Source: Limnohabitans sp. (GTDB taxonomy: Bacteria > Pseudomonadota > Gammaproteobacteria > Burkholderiales > Burkholderiaceae_C). Taken from it: a stretch of DNA of 14,966 bases. Each line of letters opens with the position of its first letter. Position 1 is the first letter of the stretch. The notes below the pieces were generated by a model. That model saw nothing but the letters and a program-made list of their open reading frames with translations. It made no database searches and had not been told where the DNA came from. The stretch is from NCBI GenBank assembly GCA_030729445.1, contig JANQXJ010000203.1:1-14966 (forward strand), read 5' to 3'. The translations under genes were made by a program, and so were the position numbers. Positions 6,932 to 14,948 of the stretch are shown one piece after another.

Positions 6932-6980
6932 GAAAGACCTCTTGGGGGGAGTTGAAGATAAATCTGGAGAAACGAAAGAA

Positions 6981-7775
6981 TCAATGGGCTTTGGCGCGGG
7001 ACACCAAAAAGTCGACGATGTGGTTGCGCATGTCGTAGTAGCCCGGCAGGTGGTGCAGTTGGGCGCGGGTGCGTTCGCGTGGCAGCGGGTTGACCACCAC
7101 TTCGGCCAAGCCACCGGGGACATAGCTGCCGCCCGACTCGTTGCCGTTGCTCATGAGCAAAATGCGGTCGGAGAGCAAAATCGCTTCGTCCACGTCGTGC
7201 GTGATCATGAAGACCGTCTGCTGCGTCTGGCGCACGATGGTCATCAGCTCGTCCTGGATGGTGCCGCGTGTGAGGGCATCGAGCGCGCCAAAGGGCTCAT
7301 CCAGCAACAGCATCTTGGGCTGGATGGCAAACGCTCGGGCAATGCCCACGCGCTGCTTCATGCCGCCCGACAGCTGGCTGGGTTTTTTGTCGATGGCGTG
7401 CATCAAACCGACCATGCCAACGTGCTTTTCCACATGCAGATGGACCTGCGGCGCCTTCCATTCGGGCCACTTGGACCGAACAGCAAACGCGATGTTTTGC
7501 CGCACCGTGAGCCAGGGCATGAGCGCGTGGCTTTGGAAGACCACACCGCGCTCCAGGCTGGGGCCGGCGATCTCGCGGCCGTCCATGAAGGCATGGCCTT
7601 CGGTGGCTGTGTCCAGGCCCGCGAGCACGTTCAAGATGGTGGTCTTGCCGCAGCCCGAGTGGCCGATGATGCAGACGAACTCGCCCTTGTCGATGTTGAA
7701 GGACACGTCCGAAAACACAGGCTTGTCGCTTTGGTAGGCCTTGCCCAGTTTTTCGATTTTGAGAAAAGCGTTCAT
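6981..7775 (-). CDS. Cyanate/nitrate-type ABC transporter ATP-binding protein (CynD/NrtD-like)
   Basis: This cytoplasmic ATPase powers the importer encoded with it. The 264 residues (ATG at 7775) show the Walker A GHSGCGKTT (38-46), Q-loop Q81, ABC signature LSGGMKQ (135-141), Walker B MLLLDE (155-160), D-loop ALD and H-loop H193 (ITHDVDEA). All are intact. The sequence VVFQSHALMPWLTVRQN and the PFGALDALTR segment are typical of the NitT/TauT and NrtD group. An AAGG lies 8 bases before the ATG at 7775. A start at 7856 would add 27 residues and overlap the permease gene by 11 bases; I consider it less likely because the extra residues are proline-rich and not conserved in kind. The substrate is inferred to be cyanate from cynS immediately downstream. 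Confidence 0.9.
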   Translation of the reverse strand: MNAFLKIEKLGKAYQSDKPVFSDVSFNIDKGEFVCIIGHSGCGKTTILNVLAGLDTATEGHAFMDGREIAGPSLERGVVFQSHALMPWLTVRQNIAFAVRSKWPEWKAPQVHLHVEKHVGMVGLMHAIDKKPSQLSGGMKQRVGIARAFAIQPKMLLLDEPFGALDALTRGTIQDELMTIVRQTQQTVFMITHDVDEAILLSDRILLMSNGNESGGSYVPGGLAEVVVNPLPRERTRAQLHHLPGYYDMRNHIVDFLVSRAKAH

Positions 7776-7845
7776 GGCTTGGGCCTTGGGTTGCGGGGCA
7801 AAAATTTCCGTGGGCAAAGGTGCGGTCAGCTCGCGGTCGCTGGTG

Positions 7846-8712
7846 TCACTCCACATAGGTCACCGCCTTTTGCACTTGGGCAAACGCCAGGTCCAGCAAC
7901 ATGCCGACCACACCGATCACCAGCACCGCAAAAATCACATTCACCAGTGACAGGTTGTTCCACTCGTTCCACACGAAGTAGCCCACGCCTGTGCCGCCCA
8001 CCAGCATCTCGGCGGCCACGATCACCAGCCACGCAATGCTCATGCTGATGCGCATGCCTGTAACGATGGTGGGCGCAGCGGCAGGCAAGATGACCAGGAA
8101 AGCTTTGCGCAGCGGTGTTACTTCTAGCGTGCTGGCCACATTGAGCCAGTCTCGCTTGACGGCGGCCACACCAAAGGCGGTGTTGATGAGCATGGGCCAG
8201 ACCGAGCAAATGAAAATGACGAAAATGCCGCTCACGTCAGAGTCTTTCAGGGTGTAGAGCGCCAAGGGCATCCAGGCCAGTGGGCTGATCGGTTTGAGCA
8301 CCTGAATAAAGGGGTCAAATGCTTTGCGCATGAGGGGCGACATGCCGATCAAAAATCCCAAGGGCACCGCCACCAACACTGCCAGGAAAAAACCCAGCGC
8401 CACGCGCCACAGCGAATGCGCCAGTTGGATGCCGATGCCTTTGTCATTGGGGCCTTTGTCATAGAAAGGATCGGCTAAGTGGCCCCACATGGCTTTGCCC
8501 ACTTCGAGGGGCGGTGGGAACCCAGTGCTTTTGACGGCACCGGGGTCCTTGCCCATCATCTTTTGGTATTCGATCTCTTCGGCTGTCATGCCCGCCTTGT
8601 TGGCGCCCGCCACCGAAGGCGCAGTGGCGGAGAGCTGCCACGCCCCCAGAAAGACCAGGAACATGAGCAGCGAGACCAAGGCAGCCCGGGCATTGAGGTG
8701 CATGGTTTTCAT
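7846..8712 (-). CDS. Cyanate/nitrate-type ABC transporter permease (CynB/NrtB-like)
   Basis: The 288-residue inner-membrane protein has a first hydrophobic helix at about 11-28, then a long periplasmic stretch (about 30-95), then helices near 103-123, 161-180, 222-238 and 258-277. The stretch DPFYDKGPNDKGIGIQL before the second helix is typical of NrtB-type permeases. GMSPLMRKAFDPFIQVLKPISPLAWMPLAL and the EAA-like cytoplasmic loop (about 194-213), which contacts the ATPase, are typical of the BPD_transp_1 domain. The ATG at 8712 lies 5 bases after the binding-protein stop, with AAGG overlapping that stop; a second ATG at 8703 is possible. Most conserved features begin far downstream of either, so the choice does not affect the call. 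Confidence 0.9.
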   Translation of the reverse strand: MKTMHLNARAALVSLLMFLVFLGAWQLSATAPSVAGANKAGMTAEEIEYQKMMGKDPGAVKSTGFPPPLEVGKAMWGHLADPFYDKGPNDKGIGIQLAHSLWRVALGFFLAVLVAVPLGFLIGMSPLMRKAFDPFIQVLKPISPLAWMPLALYTLKDSDVSGIFVIFICSVWPMLINTAFGVAAVKRDWLNVASTLEVTPLRKAFLVILPAAAPTIVTGMRISMSIAWLVIVAAEMLVGGTGVGYFVWNEWNNLSLVNVIFAVLVIGVVGMLLDLAFAQVQKAVTYVE

Positions 8713-8717
8713 GTGCC

Positions 8718-10124
8718 TTAGCCCATTTTGTTGATCGCAAAGCTCTTGAGGTAGGCCTCGGGCTTGGCCGGGTCAAACTCTTTGCCCATGATTTTGTACT
8801 TGGGGTAAGGCGACGTGGCGGCAAAGTCGTGGCCGAGCTCTTTCATGTGTCTGCGCGCATCGGTGATGAGGAACACTTTTTCTGCGATTTGTTTGTAGTT
8901 CACATCGCCCTTCACATAACCCCAGCGTTTCATTTGCGTGAGCATCCATACCGCCATGCTTTGCCATGGCATGGGGTCAAAGCCAGCGCGACCCGGTACG
9001 TTTTGCACCTTGCCCAAGCCGTCGGCAAATTTGCCCGTGAGCACTTGGTTGATCACCGCCTCGGGTTGGTTCAGGTATTGCGCAGGCGCAATGACTTTGG
9101 AAATCAATTCGCGGTTCTCAGACTTGCTGGCCATGGCCGCTGCGGTGAGCACAGCGCGGTAAAGGGCGGCAAAGGTGTTGGGGTTCTTCTGGATGAATTC
9201 CGTGCTGGTGCCAAAAGCGCAGCAGGGGTGACCATCCCACAGGTCTTTGGTCAGCACATGAATGAAGCCGACTTCGTCGTAGACCGCACGCTGGTTAAAA
9301 GGATCGGGGCCAAGGAAGCCATCGATGTTGCCCGAGCGCAGGTTGGCCACCATCTCTGGCGGCGGCACCACGCGAATTTGCACATCGGTGTCGGGGTTGA
9401 TGCCGTTTTCGGCCAGGTAGTAACGCAACAAGAAGTTGTGCATCGAGTAATCGAACGGCACGGCAAACTTGAAACCCTTCCAGTTCTTCGGGTCGCGGTT
9501 GTTCTTGTGCTTCATGGCCAGCGTGATGGCCTGGCCGTTGATGTTCTGAATGGTCGCCACGTTCATGGGGGTGGCGTTCGCGCCCAGACCCATGCTGATG
9601 GCCAAGGGCATGGGCGAGAGGAAGTGGGTTGCGTCGTATTCCTTGTTGATCATCTTGTCGCGGATCAGCGCCCAGCCTGCGGTCTTGGTCACTTCCACGT
9701 TCAGGCCCTGCTTTTGGTAGAAGCCCAAGGGCTCGGCCATGATGAGCGGCGTGGCGCAGGTGATCGGGATGAAGCCGATCTTGAGGTTGGTTTTTTCCAG
9801 CGGACCTTTGCTTTGCGCCAAGGCCTGGAGGCTGGCTACAGGCAACACACTGGCAATGGCGGCCATGGCGGTTTTTTTGCCCACGGCACGCAAGAACATG
9901 CGACGCTCTTCGTCCTGCGGGAACAGCGACTTGACCAGCGTGGCCTCAATGAATTCTTGGCTGTAAGCCTCGAACTCCGCGGTCTCTGAACGGGAACGCA
10001 GCTGGGCGGCAGCGGCATCGGCGGCCACCTCGGCGTGGTGGTCGGCTGGCGAATGATCACGTCCGCAGCTGCACTTGAGCATCAGGGGGCGGTCGGCGTT
10101 GTACGGGTCAAAAAATTCAGACAT
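8718..10124 (-). CDS. Cyanate/nitrate-type ABC transporter substrate-binding protein (CynA/NrtA-like), Tat-exported
   Basis: First gene of the transporter-cyanase operon. The 468-residue product has three parts. Residues 1-72 are an unusual hydrophilic extension with C18-x-C20-G-x-x-H24 and a nearby HH. Residues 73-105 are a twin-arginine signal: R74-R75-M-F-L, then a hydrophobic stretch ending ALAQS. From about residue 110 follows the NrtA/CmpA-type binding domain, with LKIGFIPITCATPLIMAEPLGFYQKQGL, GWALIRDKM, SGNIDGFLGPDPFNQRAV and DGHPCCAFGTS. Export by Tat implies folding, and perhaps cofactor loading, before transport. The ATG at 10124 has GAGG 6 bases upstream and fits the sigma-54 promoter 24 bases further up; the frame is open 24 codons beyond, but that would place the promoter inside the gene. 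Cyanate as substrate is inferred from cynS; nitrate/nitrite-type substrates cannot be excluded. Confidence 0.88.
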   Translation of the reverse strand: MSEFFDPYNADRPLMLKCSCGRDHSPADHHAEVAADAAAAQLRSRSETAEFEAYSQEFIEATLVKSLFPQDEERRMFLRAVGKKTAMAAIASVLPVASLQALAQSKGPLEKTNLKIGFIPITCATPLIMAEPLGFYQKQGLNVEVTKTAGWALIRDKMINKEYDATHFLSPMPLAISMGLGANATPMNVATIQNINGQAITLAMKHKNNRDPKNWKGFKFAVPFDYSMHNFLLRYYLAENGINPDTDVQIRVVPPPEMVANLRSGNIDGFLGPDPFNQRAVYDEVGFIHVLTKDLWDGHPCCAFGTSTEFIQKNPNTFAALYRAVLTAAAMASKSENRELISKVIAPAQYLNQPEAVINQVLTGKFADGLGKVQNVPGRAGFDPMPWQSMAVWMLTQMKRWGYVKGDVNYKQIAEKVFLITDARRHMKELGHDFAATSPYPKYKIMGKEFDPAKPEAYLKSFAINKMG

Positions 10125-10158
10125 GGCAACCTCGCTTTGTTGAAGATGCTCAGGTCTA

Positions 10159-10174
10159 TGCAAGCTGTGGGCCA
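10159..10174 (-). promoter_or_regulatory. Sigma-54 (-24/-12) promoter of the cyanate operon
   Basis: On the minus strand the sequence reads TGGCCC-ACAGC-TTGCA, against the consensus TGGCAC-N5-TTGCA, so one position differs. The invariant GG and GC are separated by exactly 10 bases, as required. Transcription would start near 10148, giving a leader of about 24 bases that includes the GAGG ribosome binding site of the binding-protein gene. Sigma-54 needs an ATP-hydrolysing activator such as NtrC, which agrees with cyanate use as a nitrogen source. Confidence 0.62.
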
Positions 10175-10189
10175 GAAAACCTTGCTGAC

Positions 10190-10205
10190 GCGCCATTGGG
10201 GGCGC
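10190..10205. promoter_or_regulatory. GCGCC-N6-GGCGC dyad between the sigma-54 promoter and the upstream palindrome
   Basis: On the minus strand the extended element is TGCGCC-CCCAAT-GGCGCG. It resembles the NtrC site TGCACC-N5-GGTGCA with A/G and T/C transitions, but the spacer is one base longer. It is centred about 50 bases upstream of the predicted transcript start, close for an activator of sigma-54. The call is weak. Confidence 0.33.
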
Positions 10206-10238
10206 ACATTTTCATTTCGTGCGGCACTTGTCGACGCG

Positions 10239-10258
10239 TTGTAGGGCTGGCCCTACAA
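10239..10258. promoter_or_regulatory. Perfect 20-base palindrome, candidate operator upstream of the cyanate operon
   Basis: TTGTAGGGC-TG-GCCCTACAA has 9-base arms and a 2-base centre. It is centred about 100 bases upstream of the predicted sigma-54 transcript start and 27 bases beyond the end of the response-regulator gene. The position suits an upstream activator site, and the 2-base-centred dyad suits a NarL/LuxR-type dimer. As RNA it could also close the kinase-regulator transcript, but no T-run follows on the minus strand. Confidence 0.55.
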
Positions 10259-10284
10259 AATCCATGCCCATACCCTCCAGCGCT

Positions 10285-10953
10285 TTAGCCGGAGGTGCTG
10301 GTTTGGCCCCCGTGGAAGCTTTGCGCATACAAAGCCAGCTCCACATCGTTCTTGGTGCCGGTCTTTTCCAGGATGCGTGCACGGTAAGTGCTCACGGTGT
10401 TGGGGGCCAGACTCAGTTGCGCACCAATTTCGCTCACGCTGTGGCCTTGAGTTAACAAAAGATAGACCTGGTGCTCGCGGTGCGAGAGCTGTTCAATCCC
10501 GCTTTTTGTGCGGCCCTGGCTCACCAAGCTGGCCAGCGCCTCTGCGGTGGTGGGCGAGACGTGCATGCCGCCCGCCGCCACACGACGCAAGGCTGCCACC
10601 AGGGCATCGGTGTTGGTGCTTTTGTTCAGATAACCCGATGCACCCAGCTGAATGCAGCGCACCGCGTATTGTTTTTCCGGGTAGGTGCTGAGCATGAGCA
10701 CCGGCAGGCCGGGCCAGTCGCGCCGCAGATTTTGCAACACGTTCAGGCCGTCCATGCCGGGCATGGCGATGTCGAGCAGCACCACATCCACGCCTAGCGG
10801 GCCCTGCAGTGCATGCACCATGTCCAGTACGCCGGGGCCGCTATCGGCCTCAGCCACCACTTGAAGGCCCGGGTCGTCGGCCAGCACCATCTTCAGGCCC
10901 TCGCGCACGATCTTGTGGTCGTCGCCCAGCAGCACACGCACGGTGGCCTTCAT
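10285..10953 (-). CDS. NarL/FixJ-family DNA-binding response regulator
   Basis: The 222-residue protein has an N-terminal receiver domain (about 5-122) and a C-terminal LuxR-type helix-turn-helix (about 156-212). In the receiver, D11-D12 bind Mg, D61 in VVLLDIAMPG is the phosphoacceptor, T90 is the switch residue and K111 the conserved lysine. All are intact, so phospho-signalling is expected. The output domain reads LSHREHQVYLLLTQGHSVSEIGAQLSLAPNTVSTY, a standard recognition unit. It lacks an AAA+ domain, so it cannot itself open a sigma-54 promoter. The start codon overlaps the kinase stop in an ATGA, marking the two as one system. Regulated genes are unknown; the cyanate operon directly downstream on the same strand is a reasonable guess. 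Confidence 0.92.
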   Translation of the reverse strand: MKATVRVLLGDDHKIVREGLKMVLADDPGLQVVAEADSGPGVLDMVHALQGPLGVDVVLLDIAMPGMDGLNVLQNLRRDWPGLPVLMLSTYPEKQYAVRCIQLGASGYLNKSTNTDALVAALRRVAAGGMHVSPTTAEALASLVSQGRTKSGIEQLSHREHQVYLLLTQGHSVSEIGAQLSLAPNTVSTYRARILEKTGTKNDVELALYAQSFHGGQTSTSG

Positions 10954-12224
10954 GGCGTGGCCTCCCAGTTGGGCAGTGGCATGGACAGCCGCATGCGTGT
11001 GCCCCGGCCGGGTTGGCTGTCCACGTCAATTACGCCACCAAAGTGCCGTGCCCGCTCGCGCATGCCCATGATGCCGTAGGCCTGCGCCGACTCGAAGACC
11101 TTCGCCTCGGCCCCGCAACCATCGTCTTCCACTGACAGGTGCAACCAGCCCTCGCGCTCCACGATGTCCACATCCACCGTGCTGGCGCGGGCGTGCCGCC
11201 CCACGTTGCTGAGCATCTCTTGAAAGATGCGGAACACCGCCATGGCCATGGGCTCGGGCAATACACGTTGCGCGTTCAGGTCCATGCACCACTTGAGTTC
11301 TTGCTCGGCCGACTGCACAAACTCCTGCGCCTGCCACGCCAGGGCGTCCCACAGGCCCTGATGGTCCAGGATGCTGGGGCGCAGGTCGGTGATGATGCGG
11401 CCCACATTGACCACCGCGTTCTCGATCAGGCGGCTCATGTTCTGACACTTACCCCTCATCTTCTCGCGCATGGCTTGCGCCTCAAGGGCTGCCCGCTGCT
11501 CCTGCTCGGACAAGCGCTTGTCCAGCCAGCCCACGTCCATCTTGAGCGCCACCAGCAAACTGCCCAATTCGTCATGCACCTCGCGGGCGATGCGGGTGCG
11601 CTCTTCTTCGCGCACAGCGTCGGACCAGGCGGCCAGTTCGCGCAGCTGCTGCAAGGCGGTTTCCAGCGCCTGGGTGCGCTCGGCCACGCGTTGCTCCAGC
11701 TCGTTCTTGGCCTGGTGCAGGGCGTCCTGGGCCTGCTTGCGCTCGGTGATGTCCACAAAGGTGACCACGGCGCCGCGCACCTGACCTTGGTCAAACACCG
11801 GGTAGCTGGAATACTCCACCGGGAAGCTGCTGCCACCCGCGCGCCAGAACACCTCGCTGTCGATGCGGCAGGGCTGGCCTTGGCGAAAGGCGTTGTAGAT
11901 CGGGCATTCGTCCAGTGGGTAGTGCGATCCGTCGCCATGTGAATGGTGGGTGAGCACATGCATGTTCTGGCCCATCACCTGCTCGGGCTCCAGGCCGATC
12001 ATGCGGGCCCCGGCCGGGTTGATGAAAACGCACAGGCCGTCCAGGTCGACCCCGAAAACGCCCTCACCGGTGGAGGCCAACATCAAGCCCAAGGGGTCGC
12101 GCCATGCTTCGGCAACGCCTATGGCGCCATTGATCGCAGGTTGCAAAGGGGGGCAAGCACAGTTCATGGTCTTCACATGCAAGGCTTGTGCCATGCATGC
12201 GGACGGATCAGCTTTTTGCGCCAT
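10950..12224 (-). CDS. PAS-domain sensor histidine kinase (NarX/DegS-type, soluble)
   Basis: With the ATG at 12224 the protein has 424 residues. A PAS domain spans about 45-165 (STGEGVFGVDLDGLCVFINPAGARMIG; then WRAGGSSFPVEYSSYPVF and VTFVDITERKQAQ). A coiled-coil linker follows at about 165-205. The HisKA_3 dimerisation domain carries phospho-accepting H217 in RIAREVHDELGSLL. The HATPase domain has the N-box N340 (FQEMLSNVGRHARAS), the G1 box EDDGCG and the G2 region YGIMGMRERA. There is no transmembrane segment, so the signal is sensed in the cytoplasm; cysteines in the PAS region (CPIYNAF, QPCRIDS) could matter. The start is uncertain: ATGs at 12272, 12194 and 12167 are in frame. I prefer 12224 because a GGGA lies 8 bases upstream. 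The gene overlaps its response regulator by 4 bases. Confidence 0.88.
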   Translation of the reverse strand: MAQKADPSACMAQALHVKTMNCACPPLQPAINGAIGVAEAWRDPLGLMLASTGEGVFGVDLDGLCVFINPAGARMIGLEPEQVMGQNMHVLTHHSHGDGSHYPLDECPIYNAFRQGQPCRIDSEVFWRAGGSSFPVEYSSYPVFDQGQVRGAVVTFVDITERKQAQDALHQAKNELEQRVAERTQALETALQQLRELAAWSDAVREEERTRIAREVHDELGSLLVALKMDVGWLDKRLSEQEQRAALEAQAMREKMRGKCQNMSRLIENAVVNVGRIITDLRPSILDHQGLWDALAWQAQEFVQSAEQELKWCMDLNAQRVLPEPMAMAVFRIFQEMLSNVGRHARASTVDVDIVEREGWLHLSVEDDGCGAEAKVFESAQAYGIMGMRERARHFGGVIDVDSQPGRGTRMRLSMPLPNWEATP

Positions 12225-12313
12225 GGGCTTTGTCCCGTGGGCACCACCCCCATGCGGGCTTGGGCGTGACAATGGGGCTCTTCTTTGATGTTTTGACTGC
12301 TGATTGGATGGCG

Positions 12314-13054
12314 ATGACCCCGGTATCCCCTGCGCTGCTGCAAGGCGCTTCGAACTTTCGCGATGTTGGTGGCTACCTCAACACCCAGGGCCGCCGCGTT
12401 CGGCGCGGTCAGGTGTTTCGCTCAGACCATTTGGCGGGATTGACGGGTGAAGACCTGGCTCGCTTGCAATCGCTGGGCATTGGCCACAGCATGGACTTTC
12501 GGGGCGTGAACGAATACAGCGCGACGCCCTACGCCATCCCCGGCGTGGAGCGCGTGGCGCTCACCATCGAGCCCACCGTGATCGCCCGCATGCAGGCCCT
12601 GGTGGCGCAAGGTGTGGTGCCCACCACCGAGGAAACCGTGGACCTGATGCGCGAGACCTACCGCGATTTTGTGAACCACAACGCGGCCACCTTCGGTCGA
12701 TTTTTAAAACACCTGCTGGAAAAACCCACACCCCAAGTGTTTCACTGCACCGCAGGCAAGGACCGCACGGGTTTTGCAGCGGCGCTGCTGCTGTCGGCCC
12801 TGGAGGTGGACCGGGCGACCATCGAGCACGATTACCTGCTCACGAACCAACTCTACAAACGCGATGTCCGGCTCGAAGGCCAGGGCCACCCGCATGTGAT
12901 GAAGGTGCTTTGGCAAGTGCAGCCCGAGTTTTTGCACGCGGCGTTCGACACAGTGGATGCGCAGCATGGCGGCATGCAGGACTACCTGCACGGGGCCATT
13001 GGCCTGAACCCGCAAGAGCTGGCCGAGCTCAAGCGCTTGCTGCTGGAAGCTTGA
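12314..13054 (+). CDS. Tyrosine-phosphatase-family protein (Y_phosphatase3 type)
   Basis: The 246-residue protein carries the cysteine-phosphatase signature HCTAGKDRTG at residues 144-153, with nucleophile C145 and phosphate-binding R151. Upstream are the family features NFRDVGGY (about 14-21), VFRSDHLAGLT (34-44) and MDFRGVNEYSA (60-70), where relatives usually have DLRS-x-x-E. These fit the bacterial protein tyrosine/serine phosphatase family (Y_phosphatase3), some of whose members also act on phosphoinositides. The substrate is unknown. No signal peptide is seen. I chose the ATG at 12314, 5 bases after a GGA and near the first conserved residues; ATGs at 12308 and 12272 are alternatives. 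It diverges from the kinase gene and its stop abuts the metH stop with no base between. Confidence 0.87.
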   Translation: MTPVSPALLQGASNFRDVGGYLNTQGRRVRRGQVFRSDHLAGLTGEDLARLQSLGIGHSMDFRGVNEYSATPYAIPGVERVALTIEPTVIARMQALVAQGVVPTTEETVDLMRETYRDFVNHNAATFGRFLKHLLEKPTPQVFHCTAGKDRTGFAAALLLSALEVDRATIEHDYLLTNQLYKRDVRLEGQGHPHVMKVLWQVQPEFLHAAFDTVDAQHGGMQDYLHGAIGLNPQELAELKRLLLEA

Positions 13055-14101
<1,047 letters not shown>

Positions 14102-14125
14102 GCCCCTATTGTAAAAGTGCGGGAT

Positions 14126-14845
14126 TCAGGCCTTTTGAAATCGGTCAAATCCTGCTGCCCGCAACTGACACGCCGGGCACTCGCCACAGCCATAACCCCA
14201 GTCGTGGCGATGGGTGCGGTCACCTAGGTAGCAGGTGTGGCTGTGCTCCACGATCAAATCCACCAGCGCCCGCCCGCCTTGCGCAGGGTCGGCTTTTAGG
14301 CCCAGGTCGTGCGCCAATTGCCAAGTCTGCGCTTTGTCGATCCACATCAGGGGCGTTTCGATCAGCAGCTTGCGGTCCATGCCCAGCGACAGGGCCACTT
14401 GCATGGCTTTCATGGTGTCGTCGCGGCAATCCGGGTAGCCTGAAAAATCGGTCTCGCACACGCCGGTGACGATGACCTGCAAACCCCGGCGGTAGGCCAG
14501 CGCAGCGGCGAGCGTCAGGAACAGCAGGTTGCGCCCCGGCACAAAGGTGTTGGGCAGTCCCGAGCTTTCCATCTCGATGGCGGTGTCGCGGGTCAAAGAT
14601 GTTTCGCTGATCTGGCCCAGAATGCCCGCGTCCAGCAGGTGGTCTTCGCCCATCTTGGGGGCCCAGGCCGGAAAACGGGATTTGATGGCAGCCAACACGT
14701 TCAAGCGGGCGTCCAGCTCGACTTTGTGGCGCTGGCCATAGTCAAAGGCCAGGGTTTCAACACGTTCGTAACGGCTCAAGGCATGGGCCAAGCAGGTGGT
14801 GGAGTCCTGACCACCGGAAAACAGGACGAGGGCGGAGGTGTGCAT
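14126..14845 (-). CDS. queC: 7-cyano-7-deazaguanine synthase
   Basis: QueC converts 7-carboxy-7-deazaguanine with ammonia and ATP to preQ0, the precursor of queuosine in tRNA. The 239-residue protein begins MHTSALVLFSGGQDSTT, with the PP-loop ATP-pyrophosphatase motif SGGQDS at 10-15. FDYGQRHKVE, NTFVPGRNLLFLTLAAALAY, VITGVCETDFSGYPDCRD-like sequence (here VIVTGVCETDFSGYPDCRD) and ETPLMWIDKAQTW closely match E. coli QueC. The zinc ligands are C205, C220, C223 and C226 (CGECPAC). The loop between the first two is about six residues longer than in E. coli. I chose the ATG at 14845 because the PP-loop then sits where it does in the family; the frame is open 31 codons further but the extra sequence is basic and unlike QueC. 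No clear ribosome binding site is seen. It is followed by metH. Confidence 0.95.
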   Translation of the reverse strand: MHTSALVLFSGGQDSTTCLAHALSRYERVETLAFDYGQRHKVELDARLNVLAAIKSRFPAWAPKMGEDHLLDAGILGQISETSLTRDTAIEMESSGLPNTFVPGRNLLFLTLAAALAYRRGLQVIVTGVCETDFSGYPDCRDDTMKAMQVALSLGMDRKLLIETPLMWIDKAQTWQLAHDLGLKADPAQGGRALVDLIVEHSHTCYLGDRTHRHDWGYGCGECPACQLRAAGFDRFQKA

Positions 14846-14948
14846 GGGGTGGGATGGTAAACGCTTGACTCTGCGTACGTGTTTCATTTTGGGCAGCCTC
14901 CAAACGCTAGCCGTGATAGCACTGGCCGCGCAGCCCATGGTGTGGCGT

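Noticed and set aside
6932..7123. Upstream extension of the cynS frame by 64 codons
   Set aside because: It overlaps the ATPase gene, is not cyanase-like, and the ATG at 6931 has a good ribosome binding site and gives the family length.
8829..9989. Long open frame of 386 codons antisense to the substrate-binding protein gene
   Set aside because: It mirrors a well-recognised gene on the other strand, is rich in His, Val and Gly as antisense frames of GC-rich genes are, and shows no motif.
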